Shown: in pieces, positions 26,925 through 36,348 of the stretch | Layout of the letters: each line of letters begins with the position of its first letter | Position numbering within the stretch: the first letter of the stretch is position 1 | Source: Burkholderiaceae bacterium | GTDB lineage: Bacteria; Pseudomonadota; Gammaproteobacteria; Burkholderiales; Burkholderiaceae_C | DNA: 64,000 nucleotides | Assembly (NCBI GenBank): GCA_024710165.1 | Contig: JANJVG010000004.1 | Span: forward strand, 1 to 64,000 | Reading direction: 5' to 3' | Position numbers and translations under genes: made by a program | Notes under the pieces: model-generated | What the model was told of the DNA's origin: nothing | Seen by the model: the letters and a program-made list of their open reading frames with translations, nothing else | The model's database searches: none

Positions 26925-27133
26925 CTGCCCGGCGATATCAAGATGAATGTATTGCCCGGCTGATTGACCAGCGGCGCGAGCTGGCTGCACAGCTTGCTGG
27001 GGTGGATTTGCAGCTTGCCATGGCCATTGGCGACCGCGATGCGGCCCAGCGCCACCTGCGCGAGATGAACGCACAGACCGAGGCCCGCCGTGCTGCGCGC
27101 TTCGCTATGTGCAGGGCTATGGGGGCGCACTGA
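26921..27133 (+). CDS. Phage hypothetical protein
   Basis: MTARRYQDECIARLIDQRRELAAQLAGVDLQLAMAIGDRDAAQRHLREMNAQ; ATGA overlap. Confidence 0.5.
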   Translation: MTARRYQDECIARLIDQRRELAAQLAGVDLQLAMAIGDRDAAQRHLREMNAQTEARRAARFAMCRAMGAH

Positions 27134-27225
27134 TGTTTTTTCACCCGGCTAGGTTCGCTACCGAAAAGCAGCCTCACCCACTGCCTGCCGACGTGATTTT
27201 TTGGGGTGTTTTGAGGGTGATACGC

Positions 27226-27771
27226 ATGAATGCCACAAAACGAAAATCAATTTCCAAGAAGGCTCGGTTTGAAGTTTTCAAGCGCGATGGCTTCACCTGC
27301 CAATACTGCGGAGCGCATCCGCCCGCGGTGATTCTTCATCTAGACCATATCAATCCAGTCGCCCAAGGTGGCGGCAATGAAGACGACAACCTGGTTACGT
27401 CTTGCGATTCCTGCAATCTGGGTAAGTCCGATCGTTTGCTTTCCGAGATTCCCCAGAGCCTGCAAGAGAAGGCTGCGCTCATCATCGAAAAAGAAGAGCA
27501 GATCAAGGGCTACAAGCGCGTGATGGCGGCCAAGCGCCAGCGCCTTGAAGATGAGTGTGACGAGGTGGTTGGTGTGTACGAGCGCTTTATGGATGGCTTT
27601 ACCCTAAATGACAAAGCAAGGGTGACGGTGCGCACTTTTATTGAAAAGCTGGGTGTTCATGAAGTCATAGGGGCCATGGAGCGCGCCTACACCAACACCA
27701 AGATTCGGAGCGGACAAGAGTTCAAGTACTTCTGCGGTATCTGCTGGAACAAGATACGGGAGGCCGAGTAA
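27226..27771 (+). CDS. HNH endonuclease
   Basis: VFKRDGFTCQYCGAHPPAVILHLDHINPVAQGGGNEDDNLVTSCDSCNLGKSDR. Confidence 0.9.
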   Translation: MNATKRKSISKKARFEVFKRDGFTCQYCGAHPPAVILHLDHINPVAQGGGNEDDNLVTSCDSCNLGKSDRLLSEIPQSLQEKAALIIEKEEQIKGYKRVMAAKRQRLEDECDEVVGVYERFMDGFTLNDKARVTVRTFIEKLGVHEVIGAMERAYTNTKIRSGQEFKYFCGICWNKIREAE

Positions 27772-28613
27772 TGGCCCGTGCCCGCAACATCAAACCCGGT
27801 TTTTTTCGTAACTCAGACCTTGTCGAGTTACCAATGGAGGCGCGGCTTTTGTTCATTGGCCTGTGGACGCTGGCAGACAGGGAGGGGAGGCTTGAAGACC
27901 GGCCAAAGCAAATCAAGATGGAAATCTTCCCGGCCGACAATGTGGATTGCGATGTTTTGCTTGGTTTGCTGGCGTCTACGGGCATGGTTGCACGGTATGA
28001 AGTGGGTGGAAAGCGCTTCTTGCAGGTGGTGAACTTCACCAGGCACCAGAACCCGCACCGCGACGAAAAGGCAAGCACCATGCCAGACCAGCACGGGAAC
28101 ATTGCCACAACAGCACCAGCACCACGCAAGCACAGTGCAAACACTGTGCAAGCACCGTGCAACGGAGATAGTAACCCTGTGGTAATCGGGCTGAATCCTG
28201 ATACCCTGATTCCTGATTCCCTGACTGAACCTAACGGTTCTGTCGGCAGGGCCGACCAAAAACCGGCAATGCCTCGCTGCGACGTGCAAGCCGTGGTTGA
28301 CCTGTTTCACGAAACCTTGCCCGAGCTGCCTGCCGTGCGGCTGATGAGCGATGAGCGACGAAAGCGGGTCGGGGCGCTGTGGCGGTTTGTGCTGACCTCG
28401 AAGCGGTCAGACGGCACGCCCCGGGCCACCACCGCCGCCGAGGCGTTGGACTGGATCGGCGGCTACTTCGCCCGGGCGCGGGACAACGATTTTTTGATGG
28501 GCCGGGGCGGCAGGGCGCCCGGGCACGAAAGCTGGCAGTGTGACTTTGACTTTTTGCTAAGCGAGAAGGGCAAAAAGCACGTCATCGAGAAAACCCAGGC
28601 GGTGGCGGCATGA
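27771..28613 (+). CDS. Phage replication initiation protein (O-like, winged helix)
   Basis: MARARNIKPGFFRNSDLVELPMEARLLFIGLWTLADREGRLEDRPKQIKMEIFP; next to DnaB helicase. Confidence 0.75.
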   Translation: MARARNIKPGFFRNSDLVELPMEARLLFIGLWTLADREGRLEDRPKQIKMEIFPADNVDCDVLLGLLASTGMVARYEVGGKRFLQVVNFTRHQNPHRDEKASTMPDQHGNIATTAPAPRKHSANTVQAPCNGDSNPVVIGLNPDTLIPDSLTEPNGSVGRADQKPAMPRCDVQAVVDLFHETLPELPAVRLMSDERRKRVGALWRFVLTSKRSDGTPRATTAAEALDWIGGYFARARDNDFLMGRGGRAPGHESWQCDFDFLLSEKGKKHVIEKTQAVAA

Positions 28614-30001
28614 GCGCGTTTGACCTGCCCGACGACCTGGCCTGCGGCCTGGATGCCGCCCCTGCCGAGCCGCGCCACTACTCGGCCAATGCCGAGGGGG
28701 CCGTCATTGGCGCGGTGCTGTCCTACGGCCCTGCGGCCTACGATGCTGCGGGCCTGCAGGCGGCTGATTTCTTCCTGCCGCTGCACCGCGTGCTGTGGCG
28801 CGCTGCCGAGGCCCTGGTGCTGGCGGGCAAGCATGTGGACGTGGTGGCCGTGCTCGAATCCGTGGACGCCGAGCACTGGCCCTACGTGCACGACCTGACC
28901 GGCTCTGGCCTGGCCGGCCTGCGCGCAGTGCCGGGCCATGCGCAAACCGTGGCCGCCCACGCCAAAGCCCGCGCCCTGTGCGCTGCTGCCCGCGATGTGG
29001 TGGGCATCGCCGACGATGATTCCGCGCCGGTTGAGCAGCGCGTTGCGCAGTCCGTGGCGCTGCTGGAGGCCGTGGTGGACGACCGCACACAGGCCGATGC
29101 GCTGCCGGTGGCAGACTTTGCCGCCGCCTTCATCGACCGCCTGCAGGCCCTGGCCGATGGCAGTGTGCAGCCCGGCCGGCCCACGCAAATCCCCACGCTT
29201 GACCGCCTGCTGTCGGGTGGCCTGCGCGATGGGCAATTGGTCATCGTGGCGGCCCGGCCGTCGGTGGGCAAGTCGTCATTCGCGCAGCAGCTGGCCCTGA
29301 CGCATGCGCGCGACGGCATCCCCGCCGCCTTCTTCGGAATGGAGATGACAAGCCAAGAGCTGACCGCCCGCGCCGTGGCCAACCTGGGCCGGGTGGGGCT
29401 GTCGGGCCTCAAGACCGGGCGCCTGTCGGATGACGACTGGAGCCGCGTGTCGGAAGGCGTGGAGTGCCTGCGCGGCCTGGGCCTGTACCTGTACGACCGC
29501 CCCGCCATGACCCTGCAGGACGTGGCCGCCAAAGCCCGTCGCCTGGTGCGCCGCTATGGCCTGAAGACCTTGGCGGTGGATTACCTGCAGCTTATGAAGG
29601 GCACGGGCAGCAAGGCCGACCGCCGCACCGAGCTGGAGGAAGTCACGCGCGGCCTCAAGCAACTGGCAAAGCAGCTGGGTATCACGGTGGTGCTGCTGTC
29701 GCAGCTGAACCGTGAAGTGGAGAAGCGCAGCAACCCGCGACCCGTCATGTCCGACCTGAAAGAGTGCGGCGCCATCGAAGAGGATGCCGACGTCATCATT
29801 GCCCTGTGGACGCACCGCAAAGGCGGCGAGGGCGAGTCCGACGTGAAGGGCTGCACCGTGCTGAAGAACCGCGATGGGCAAACGGGCGAGCTGGCTCTGC
29901 ACTTCCACGGGCCGCACCAGCACTGGACGGAATCTACCGAGTCGCTCACCAGCCCCGTGCGCGCTGTGCGCGGTGGCTATGGCTACGCAGAAGAACTGTG
30001 A
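28610..30001 (+). CDS. dnaB: Replicative DNA helicase (DnaB-like)
   Basis: Walker A ARPSVGKSSFAQQLA; MEMTSQELTAR; AVDYLQLM; LSQLNREVEKR. Confidence 0.92.
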   Translation: MSAFDLPDDLACGLDAAPAEPRHYSANAEGAVIGAVLSYGPAAYDAAGLQAADFFLPLHRVLWRAAEALVLAGKHVDVVAVLESVDAEHWPYVHDLTGSGLAGLRAVPGHAQTVAAHAKARALCAAARDVVGIADDDSAPVEQRVAQSVALLEAVVDDRTQADALPVADFAAAFIDRLQALADGSVQPGRPTQIPTLDRLLSGGLRDGQLVIVAARPSVGKSSFAQQLALTHARDGIPAAFFGMEMTSQELTARAVANLGRVGLSGLKTGRLSDDDWSRVSEGVECLRGLGLYLYDRPAMTLQDVAAKARRLVRRYGLKTLAVDYLQLMKGTGSKADRRTELEEVTRGLKQLAKQLGITVVLLSQLNREVEKRSNPRPVMSDLKECGAIEEDADVIIALWTHRKGGEGESDVKGCTVLKNRDGQTGELALHFHGPHQHWTESTESLTSPVRAVRGGYGYAEEL

Positions 30002-30228
30002 AGGCCGCCGCACCATGCCCGCACTGCACCCAGCACCAAGCGCGCGCCCAGGCCGGCCAGCCCTGTGGCGCCTACCACATGGCCTGCCTGCAATGCTGCG
30101 CCCGGCTGGTGGCCAGCGCACGGCCCTTGCGCCGTCAGCAGGAGGCGCTGCTGGCGGCCATCGCCCGGCACGAGGGCGCGCCATCGCGTGCGGATGTGTT
30201 GGCGGCGATGGTGGCCCACCCCCACTAG
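29998..30228 (+). CDS. Cys-rich small phage protein (GTG start)
   Basis: VKAAAPCPHCTQHQARAQAGQPCGAYHMACLQCCARL...; GTGA overlap with dnaB stop. Confidence 0.55.
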   Translation: MKAAAPCPHCTQHQARAQAGQPCGAYHMACLQCCARLVASARPLRRQQEALLAAIARHEGAPSRADVLAAMVAHPH

Positions 30229-30327
30229 GTTCTCCCGACGCCCCGAACCAGAAGGGTAATTCGGCCCCCCCGGGAAGGTTTGTGGAAGGAATTTCGGAGC
30301 AGGTTAAGCGGTGAAGCGGGTTAATAA

Positions 30328-30945
30328 ATGATCGATTCAGTTAATCAGGACATGCCTTCGCAGCTATTGAATCAGAAGCAGCTCGCCAAGCTTCTGGACG
30401 TGAGTGCGCCCTATCTTTCGCGCCTGACGAAGGAGGGGCGGATTGCGTTTGCGGACCCAGACCGCAAGCTGTACGACGTCGATCAGGTGCGTGCCCAGCT
30501 TGAGCGCTCGCGCGATGTGCGCCAGGTGGTGGCGACCGAGACGCGGCGTCAGGCGCGGGATGCGGGTGTTGCCGTGGCTGCGCCGCCGCCCGTGGTCGAT
30601 GGCGCGGCAGGGCTGGACGAAGACGAGCCCGAGTACGGCATCGACCACCACGAAAACTACAAGATCGCTGCCAGCTTCGAGAAGCGCGAGGCCGCCCGCA
30701 TTGCGCGCATCGAGCGCATGGAGCTGGAGAAGTCGGTGGGCCGCGTGGCCGACATGGAGCGCGAGGCCTACACCGAGGCCCGAATCATCCGCGACACCCT
30801 GCTCGGCGCATTGCCTACCAAGCTTGCGCCCACGCTGGCACCCATCGCCGACCCGTTTGCGCTGGAGCAAGCCCTGCGCGAAGGCCTGCGCGCCGCACTG
30901 CACGACATCGTGCGCAAGATCGAGGGTGCCGATGCCGCTGGCTGA
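30328..30945 (+). CDS. Terminase small subunit (Nu1-like)
   Basis: LLNQKQLAKLLDVSAPYLSRLTKEGRIAFADPDRKLYDVDQV; upstream of GpA-type large subunit. Confidence 0.75.
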   Translation: MIDSVNQDMPSQLLNQKQLAKLLDVSAPYLSRLTKEGRIAFADPDRKLYDVDQVRAQLERSRDVRQVVATETRRQARDAGVAVAAPPPVVDGAAGLDEDEPEYGIDHHENYKIAASFEKREAARIARIERMELEKSVGRVADMEREAYTEARIIRDTLLGALPTKLAPTLAPIADPFALEQALREGLRAALHDIVRKIEGADAAG

Positions 30946-32998
30946 TGCCGCCACCTGCTACCGGGGCAGCTTCACCGCTGGCCTGCGCCCCGACCCGCCC
31001 CTGTGGGTGGACGAGTGGGTGGATGAGCACGCCTACATCCCGTCCGAAGGCAACGCCGAGCCCGGCAAATACGACACTGCCCGCACACCCTTTGCGCGCC
31101 AGGTCATGCGCGTGCTCAGCCCCGGCCACCCGGCCAACCGCGTGGTGGTGATGGGCGCCAGCCAGCTGCTCAAGACGCAATCGGCCATGAACTGGATGAT
31201 GGCCAGCGTGGACGGCGCAGCGGCCAACATCCTGGCGCTGATGCCCACGCTGGACCTGGCACGGCGCCTTTCGGCCCGCATCAACAACACCATCAAGGCG
31301 ACACCCAAGGTGCGCGGGTTGTTCTCCGAGCCGCGCAGCCGCCACGGCAAGAACACCGACGACACCAAAACCTTCCGGGGCGGCACGGTGTACATCAGCA
31401 CGGCGGGCAGCGCGGCCAACTTGGCCGAAATCCCGGCCCGCTACGGCTACGGCGACGAAATCGACGACTGGGAGTTTGACCTGCAAGGGCAGGGCGACCC
31501 GATCGAGATCTTCGAGAACCGGGGCAGCACCTACGGCCGAAACCGCAAGTGGTACTACTCCAGCAGCCCCAAGCGGCCCAAGGAGATGAGCAAGATCGCC
31601 CAGCTGTTCGAGCGCGGCAACCAGCAGCACTACCACGTACCGTGCCCGCACTGCGACCACCTGCACGAGCTGGTGTGGGAGAACATGCGCACCGACGAAG
31701 CGCAGACCCGCGCCTGGATGGTCTGCCCCGGATGCGGCGCCGATATTGAAGAAAGCCACAAAGGCCAAATGCTGCGCGACGAGGCCATGGGCGGCCAGGC
31801 CCGCTGGGTAGCCTATGCCGACAGCGTGGACGGCACCGAGAGCTTCACCATCAGCCAGCTCTACGCCCCCACCGGCTGGACCAGCTGGCTCGACCTGGCC
31901 CGCCTGCACCGCCAGGCCGAAGACGCGCTGCGCGAAGGCGACCACACCAAAATGGCCGCGTTCTGGAACACGCGCCTGGCCCGCTGCTACGACATTGCCC
32001 AGTCCGTCACCTCGGCCGACAAGCTCAAGGCCCGCGCCGAGCCGTACCCGCCGCGCGTGGTGCCCGACCCTGCGCTGGTGCTGACCATGGCGGTGGACAC
32101 CCAGCCCGACCGGCTGGAGCTGCAGATCGAAGCCTGGGGCCCCGGCATGGAGCACTGGATTGTGGACCACCAGGTGCTGCCCGGCAGCCCGGCCATCCCG
32201 CCCATCGACCCCGCCAGCGTGTGGGCCGCGTTGGATCGCATCGTCACCACCCCCATCGCGCACGCCAGCGGCGCGCTCATCAAGATCAGCGCCTACGGCA
32301 TCGACTCGGGCGGCCACAATACGCAAGACGTGTACAACTACGCCACCCAGCGCCGCCACCTGCACTGCGTGATCTTGGCCGGCGCGCGCAAGCCGCACAG
32401 GCCCATCATGGCCAGCAAGCCCAGCAACCAGGACGTGGACTGGGGCGGAAAAGTGCGCCAGGGCATGGCAGAACTGTGGTTTGTCGGCACCGACGTGGCC
32501 AAAGACTACCTGTTCAACCGCATCGACGTAACCAGCGGCCCCGGTGCCATGCACTGGCACAACCAAATGCCCGCAGAGTGGTTTGACCAGATGTGCGCCG
32601 AGCGCCTCGTGCCCGTAATGCGCAACGGCCAGCTCGTGCGCGTGTGGCGCAAGCTCAACGACCACGCACGCAACGAAGCCATCGACATCAGCGTCTACAA
32701 CCTGGCCGTGGCCCACAAGCTGCGCCTGCACACCTGGAGCCATGCCGACTGGGAGCGCCTGCGCGAAAAGCTCATACCCCGGTCCATGACGCCCGACCTG
32801 TTCGCCGCGCCGCAGTTTCCGCGCCCCGCAGACTTTGCAGAAATTCAAGTGCCAAAAGCACCGCAAGCCCATTCCAATCAAGCGCAAGCAGCTATCAAAA
32901 CAGAAGCAACAGAGACGACCCCAACCCCCACAGCCGCCTACATCCCCCCTGCTCCTCCGGCCACCGGCCGCCGAATGTTCTCAAAAGGAATCGCATGA
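30932..32998 (+). CDS. Terminase large subunit (lambda GpA family)
   Basis: VVVMGASQLLKTQSAMNWMM, PARYGYGDEIDDWEFDLQGQGDPIEIFENRGSTYGRNRKWYYSSSPK, zinc-finger HCDHLHEL. Confidence 0.93.
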   Translation: MPLADAATCYRGSFTAGLRPDPPLWVDEWVDEHAYIPSEGNAEPGKYDTARTPFARQVMRVLSPGHPANRVVVMGASQLLKTQSAMNWMMASVDGAAANILALMPTLDLARRLSARINNTIKATPKVRGLFSEPRSRHGKNTDDTKTFRGGTVYISTAGSAANLAEIPARYGYGDEIDDWEFDLQGQGDPIEIFENRGSTYGRNRKWYYSSSPKRPKEMSKIAQLFERGNQQHYHVPCPHCDHLHELVWENMRTDEAQTRAWMVCPGCGADIEESHKGQMLRDEAMGGQARWVAYADSVDGTESFTISQLYAPTGWTSWLDLARLHRQAEDALREGDHTKMAAFWNTRLARCYDIAQSVTSADKLKARAEPYPPRVVPDPALVLTMAVDTQPDRLELQIEAWGPGMEHWIVDHQVLPGSPAIPPIDPASVWAALDRIVTTPIAHASGALIKISAYGIDSGGHNTQDVYNYATQRRHLHCVILAGARKPHRPIMASKPSNQDVDWGGKVRQGMAELWFVGTDVAKDYLFNRIDVTSGPGAMHWHNQMPAEWFDQMCAERLVPVMRNGQLVRVWRKLNDHARNEAIDISVYNLAVAHKLRLHTWSHADWERLREKLIPRSMTPDLFAAPQFPRPADFAEIQVPKAPQAHSNQAQAAIKTEATETTPTPTAAYIPPAPPATGRRMFSKGIA

Positions 32999-33516
32999 CC
33001 CCCGTACTTGCCGCCCCCGCCCGCCCCCTGCCGATGGAAGAAGACGCCCCCGCCCTGAGCGCCCAAGACCGCGACCTGCACCTCGTGTGCGAGCGCTGGG
33101 TGAACTGGTGCATCACCCGCCGCCTGTACGGCCCCAAGCCCATCACCGGCACCATCTTGGGGCGCCTGAGCGGCTGCAGCATGCGCCCCACGGAAGACGG
33201 CGGGCCCAACGCCATCAGCAGCGCAGAGCTGTCGGCCTTCCACATCGCCTACACCTGCCAGCCCGATGCACTCGACAAGCGCGTGTTCGACCTGTATTAC
33301 GTGCACCGCATCAAGCCCGTCAAGGCCGCCGCCGCCGCGCTGGGCATTGGCAGGGCGCACTTCTACACCGTGCTGGGCGAATTCCGCCGGCGTGTTGCGC
33401 ACGCTGCCGACGCCATCGCAGACGACAACGCCCAGGCGCTGCAGGCTATGGAAGCGCGCCGGGCTGCGCGGGTGCAGTCTGGCGTTCAATTAACAGAAAC
33501 CGTGCAAAAAATCTAG
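32995..33516 (+). CDS. DUF1133/antitermination Q-like phage protein
   Basis: VCERWVNWCITRRLYGP...LDKRVFDLYYVHRIKPVKAAAAALGIGRAHFYTVLGEFRRRV. Confidence 0.5.
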   Translation: MTPVLAAPARPLPMEEDAPALSAQDRDLHLVCERWVNWCITRRLYGPKPITGTILGRLSGCSMRPTEDGGPNAISSAELSAFHIAYTCQPDALDKRVFDLYYVHRIKPVKAAAAALGIGRAHFYTVLGEFRRRVAHAADAIADDNAQALQAMEARRAARVQSGVQLTETVQKI

Positions 33517-33677
33517 GTCAAAAATGAGCAAACCGTCGCCTAAATTGTCGCCCCCAGAGCAGACACTTTAGTTCTAGTCTCCACCAGACACTTTGCCCCA
33601 AAATTGACCCCAATTCAGGTAAGTATCAAAAGTCCGTCAGCCTGAAACGAACCCATCACAACCCCGTTGTGACCACC

Positions 33678-33714
33678 GCCCCCGGTAGCCGAAAGGCCCC
33701 GGGGGCTTTGTTTT
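33678..33714 (+). terminator. Strong hairpin with GAAA tetraloop upstream of morphogenesis genes (tR'-like candidate)
   Basis: gcccccgg tagccGAAAggcc ccgggggc then ctttgtttt. Confidence 0.7.
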
Positions 33715-33730
33715 GGAGCGCCCCAAAAGC

Positions 33731-34498
33731 ATGATCGAAGTTCGCCACAGCGGTGCCAGCATTGCCGATGTGATCGCGTCGGTGCGCGGCGTGCAGAGCT
33801 ACATGGTGCCCTACGCCACGGCCACCGCCCTCACGCGCACGGCCAAGCACGCGGCAGACAAGGCCCTGCCTGACGAAATGCGCTCTGTTTTTGGCAACCC
33901 TGTGGCCTACACCCTCAAGTCGCTGCGCGTCGAGCCCGCCACCAAGGACAGCCTCAGCGCCCGGGTGATGGTCAAAAACACCGCCGCTGGCGGCGTGGCG
34001 CCTGAAAACTTCCTGTTTCCCCAGGTCGAAGGCGGGAGCCGCAAACACAAGCGTGCTGAAGCCGCTATGCGCTACGCGGGCGTGCTGCGCGCCGGCCAGT
34101 TCGCCATGCCCGGCGCGGGCCTGAGCATGGACGCCAATGGCAATGTCAAGGGCGCCGAGGTGCGCACCATCCTGACAGCGCTCAAGAACATTCGCGCCGC
34201 CAGCTCCACGGGCATCAAGCTACGCAAAGGCGGCAGGCTCAAAAACGACCTGTTCGTGGGCAAGCCACGCGGCGGCAGCCGCCCGGACGGCATCTGGCGC
34301 CGGGAAGGCGGCAGCGGCCAGGGAAAGAAGGAAGGGTATGGGCGCATCCGTCCGCTCTTTATCTTCACCAGCCAGGCGCCGCAATATGGCCGCCGCCTGA
34401 ACTTCGACGGCGTGGTGCAGCGCGTGGCGCAAGACCGCTTCAAGGTCGAGTTTGACAAAGCGCTTCAGGCCATGGTTGCCAAAGGGGGGCGCGCATGA
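33731..34498 (+). CDS. Phage structural/minor protein (hypothetical)
   Basis: 256 aa between Q-like gene and gpW-like gene. Confidence 0.55.
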   Translation: MIEVRHSGASIADVIASVRGVQSYMVPYATATALTRTAKHAADKALPDEMRSVFGNPVAYTLKSLRVEPATKDSLSARVMVKNTAAGGVAPENFLFPQVEGGSRKHKRAEAAMRYAGVLRAGQFAMPGAGLSMDANGNVKGAEVRTILTALKNIRAASSTGIKLRKGGRLKNDLFVGKPRGGSRPDGIWRREGGSGQGKKEGYGRIRPLFIFTSQAPQYGRRLNFDGVVQRVAQDRFKVEFDKALQAMVAKGGRA

Positions 34499-34725
34499 GC
34501 ACGGGCACCAAGCTCGAACAGGCCCAGCAGCGCCTGCAGCAATACCTCGACGCCGAGGCGCGCATCCTGCAATCGCAGGAATACACCGTAGGGCAGGGCG
34601 GCACCGCCCGGCGCAACCGCCGGGCCGACCTGGAGCAGGTGCGCGCAGGCATCAAAGAATGCCGCGACGAAATCGCCCGCTTGCAGCCCGCGCCGCGCCG
34701 CGTCTCCTACCTTCGCCCCTACTAA
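34495..34725 (+). CDS. Head-tail joining protein, gpW-like
   Basis: 76 aa, just upstream of portal gene; 4-bp overlap. Confidence 0.6.
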   Translation: MSTGTKLEQAQQRLQQYLDAEARILQSQEYTVGQGGTARRNRRADLEQVRAGIKECRDEIARLQPAPRRVSYLRPY

Positions 34726-34728
34726 ACC

Positions 34729-36348
34729 ATGCAGTCCAACATTCTTGACCGCGCCATCGCAGCGGTGGCGCCAGCCTGGGCGTCGCAGCGGCAACTGGCC
34801 CGCGCCCGCATGGACGCCATGAGCGTGCTCGACCAGCTCATGCCGCAGGCGCAGGCATCGGCCAACAGCGATGGCGCCCCTGCCGCACCCAGCGGCGGCG
34901 CTGGCCGCTGGTGGCGCCCCATGGCCCGCGATGCCAAGGCCGACACCCTGCGAGCCCTCACCGGCCAGCGCGGCGCCTCGCGCGAGCTGGTGCGCACCAG
35001 CCCCATTGCGGCCGGCGCCATCAATGTGAACGTGGATCGCGTGGTCGGCACCGGCCTGGCGCTCAGCGCGCAGCCCAACCGCGCCGTGCTGGGCTGGTCG
35101 CTGGAACAAGCCCTGGAGTGGAAAGCCATCACCCAGCGCGAATTCAGCCTGTTTGCCGACAGCGCCGAGTGCGACATCGAAAACACCCTCAACTTCTACC
35201 AGCAGCAGGCCCTGGTGCTGCGCTCCGTGCTGGAAAGCGGCGACTGCTTCACCCTGCTGCCCGATGGCCCGCGCACCAGCACCCAGCCCTACGCGCTGCG
35301 CCTGCAGGTGCTGGAGGCTGACCGTGTTGGCAACCCGCGCGGCGCGGTAGACACGGCCCGCATTGCCGGTGGCATCCGCACCGACGACACCGGCGCGCCC
35401 CAGGCGGCCTTCATTTTCGACCAGCACCCCGGCGGCTGGCTGCCAGGCAGCAACGCCACGCTGTACGCCGGTGAATGGTGCGACTTTGTCGGCCACAGTG
35501 GCCGCCGCCGCCTGCTGCACCACTACCGCAAGCTGCGCCCCGGCATGCCGCGCGGCGTGCCCTACCTGGCGCCCATCATCGACGCCATCAAGCAAATATC
35601 GCGCTACACCGAGGCCGAGATCATGGCCGCCGTCATCACCAGCTACCTCACGGTGTTCATCGAAACTCCCGGCGGTGGCAGCGCGCCGGTGTTTGATGGC
35701 ACCGCTCCTGGCGCCGGAGTCCCCGGGCAAGAAATTGGCTTGGGCATGGGCGCCGTGGTGGGCCTGGCGCCCGGCGAAAAGCCCCACATGGTCAACCCAG
35801 GCCGGCCAAACCCCAACTTCGAGCCCTTCGTGCTGGGCATCATCACCCAGATCGGCATGGCCCTTGGCATCCCGCGCGAGCTGCTCATCAAGCAGTTCAA
35901 CAGCAGCTACTCGGCCAGCAAGGCCGCGCTGCTCGATGCATGGGTGTACTTCCGGGGCCTGCGCCAGTGGCTGGCGCTCAGCATCTGCCAGCCCATCTAC
36001 GAAACGTGGATGGCCGAGGCCGTGGCCATTGGCCGCATCCAGGCGCCGGGCTTCTTTTCTGACCCGCTCTTGCGCTGGGCCTACACCCGCGCCGCCTGGC
36101 CGGGCGACAGCATGGGCTCCATCAACCCCAAGGACGAAGTGGCAGCCTACGTGGCCGCCATCGACGCGCGCCTCATGACCCGCGAGCGCGCCGAATGGGA
36201 GCTGTGGGGCACCGACTTCAACGACACCTTCGACCAAAAGCAAGGCGAGCAAGACCGCCTGCGCGCGGCCGACCTGCTGCCCGTGCCCAAGGCCGGTGCA
36301 GCCGCACCGCAGGCCGCACCAGCGCCTGATGCAGAGGAAACACCATGA
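34729..36348 (+). CDS. Portal protein (lambda gpB family)
   Basis: ASRELVRTSPIAAGAINVNVDRVVGTGLAL...; family-typical position and length. Confidence 0.9.
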   Translation: MQSNILDRAIAAVAPAWASQRQLARARMDAMSVLDQLMPQAQASANSDGAPAAPSGGAGRWWRPMARDAKADTLRALTGQRGASRELVRTSPIAAGAINVNVDRVVGTGLALSAQPNRAVLGWSLEQALEWKAITQREFSLFADSAECDIENTLNFYQQQALVLRSVLESGDCFTLLPDGPRTSTQPYALRLQVLEADRVGNPRGAVDTARIAGGIRTDDTGAPQAAFIFDQHPGGWLPGSNATLYAGEWCDFVGHSGRRRLLHHYRKLRPGMPRGVPYLAPIIDAIKQISRYTEAEIMAAVITSYLTVFIETPGGGSAPVFDGTAPGAGVPGQEIGLGMGAVVGLAPGEKPHMVNPGRPNPNFEPFVLGIITQIGMALGIPRELLIKQFNSSYSASKAALLDAWVYFRGLRQWLALSICQPIYETWMAEAVAIGRIQAPGFFSDPLLRWAYTRAAWPGDSMGSINPKDEVAAYVAAIDARLMTRERAEWELWGTDFNDTFDQKQGEQDRLRAADLLPVPKAGAAAPQAAPAPDAEETP

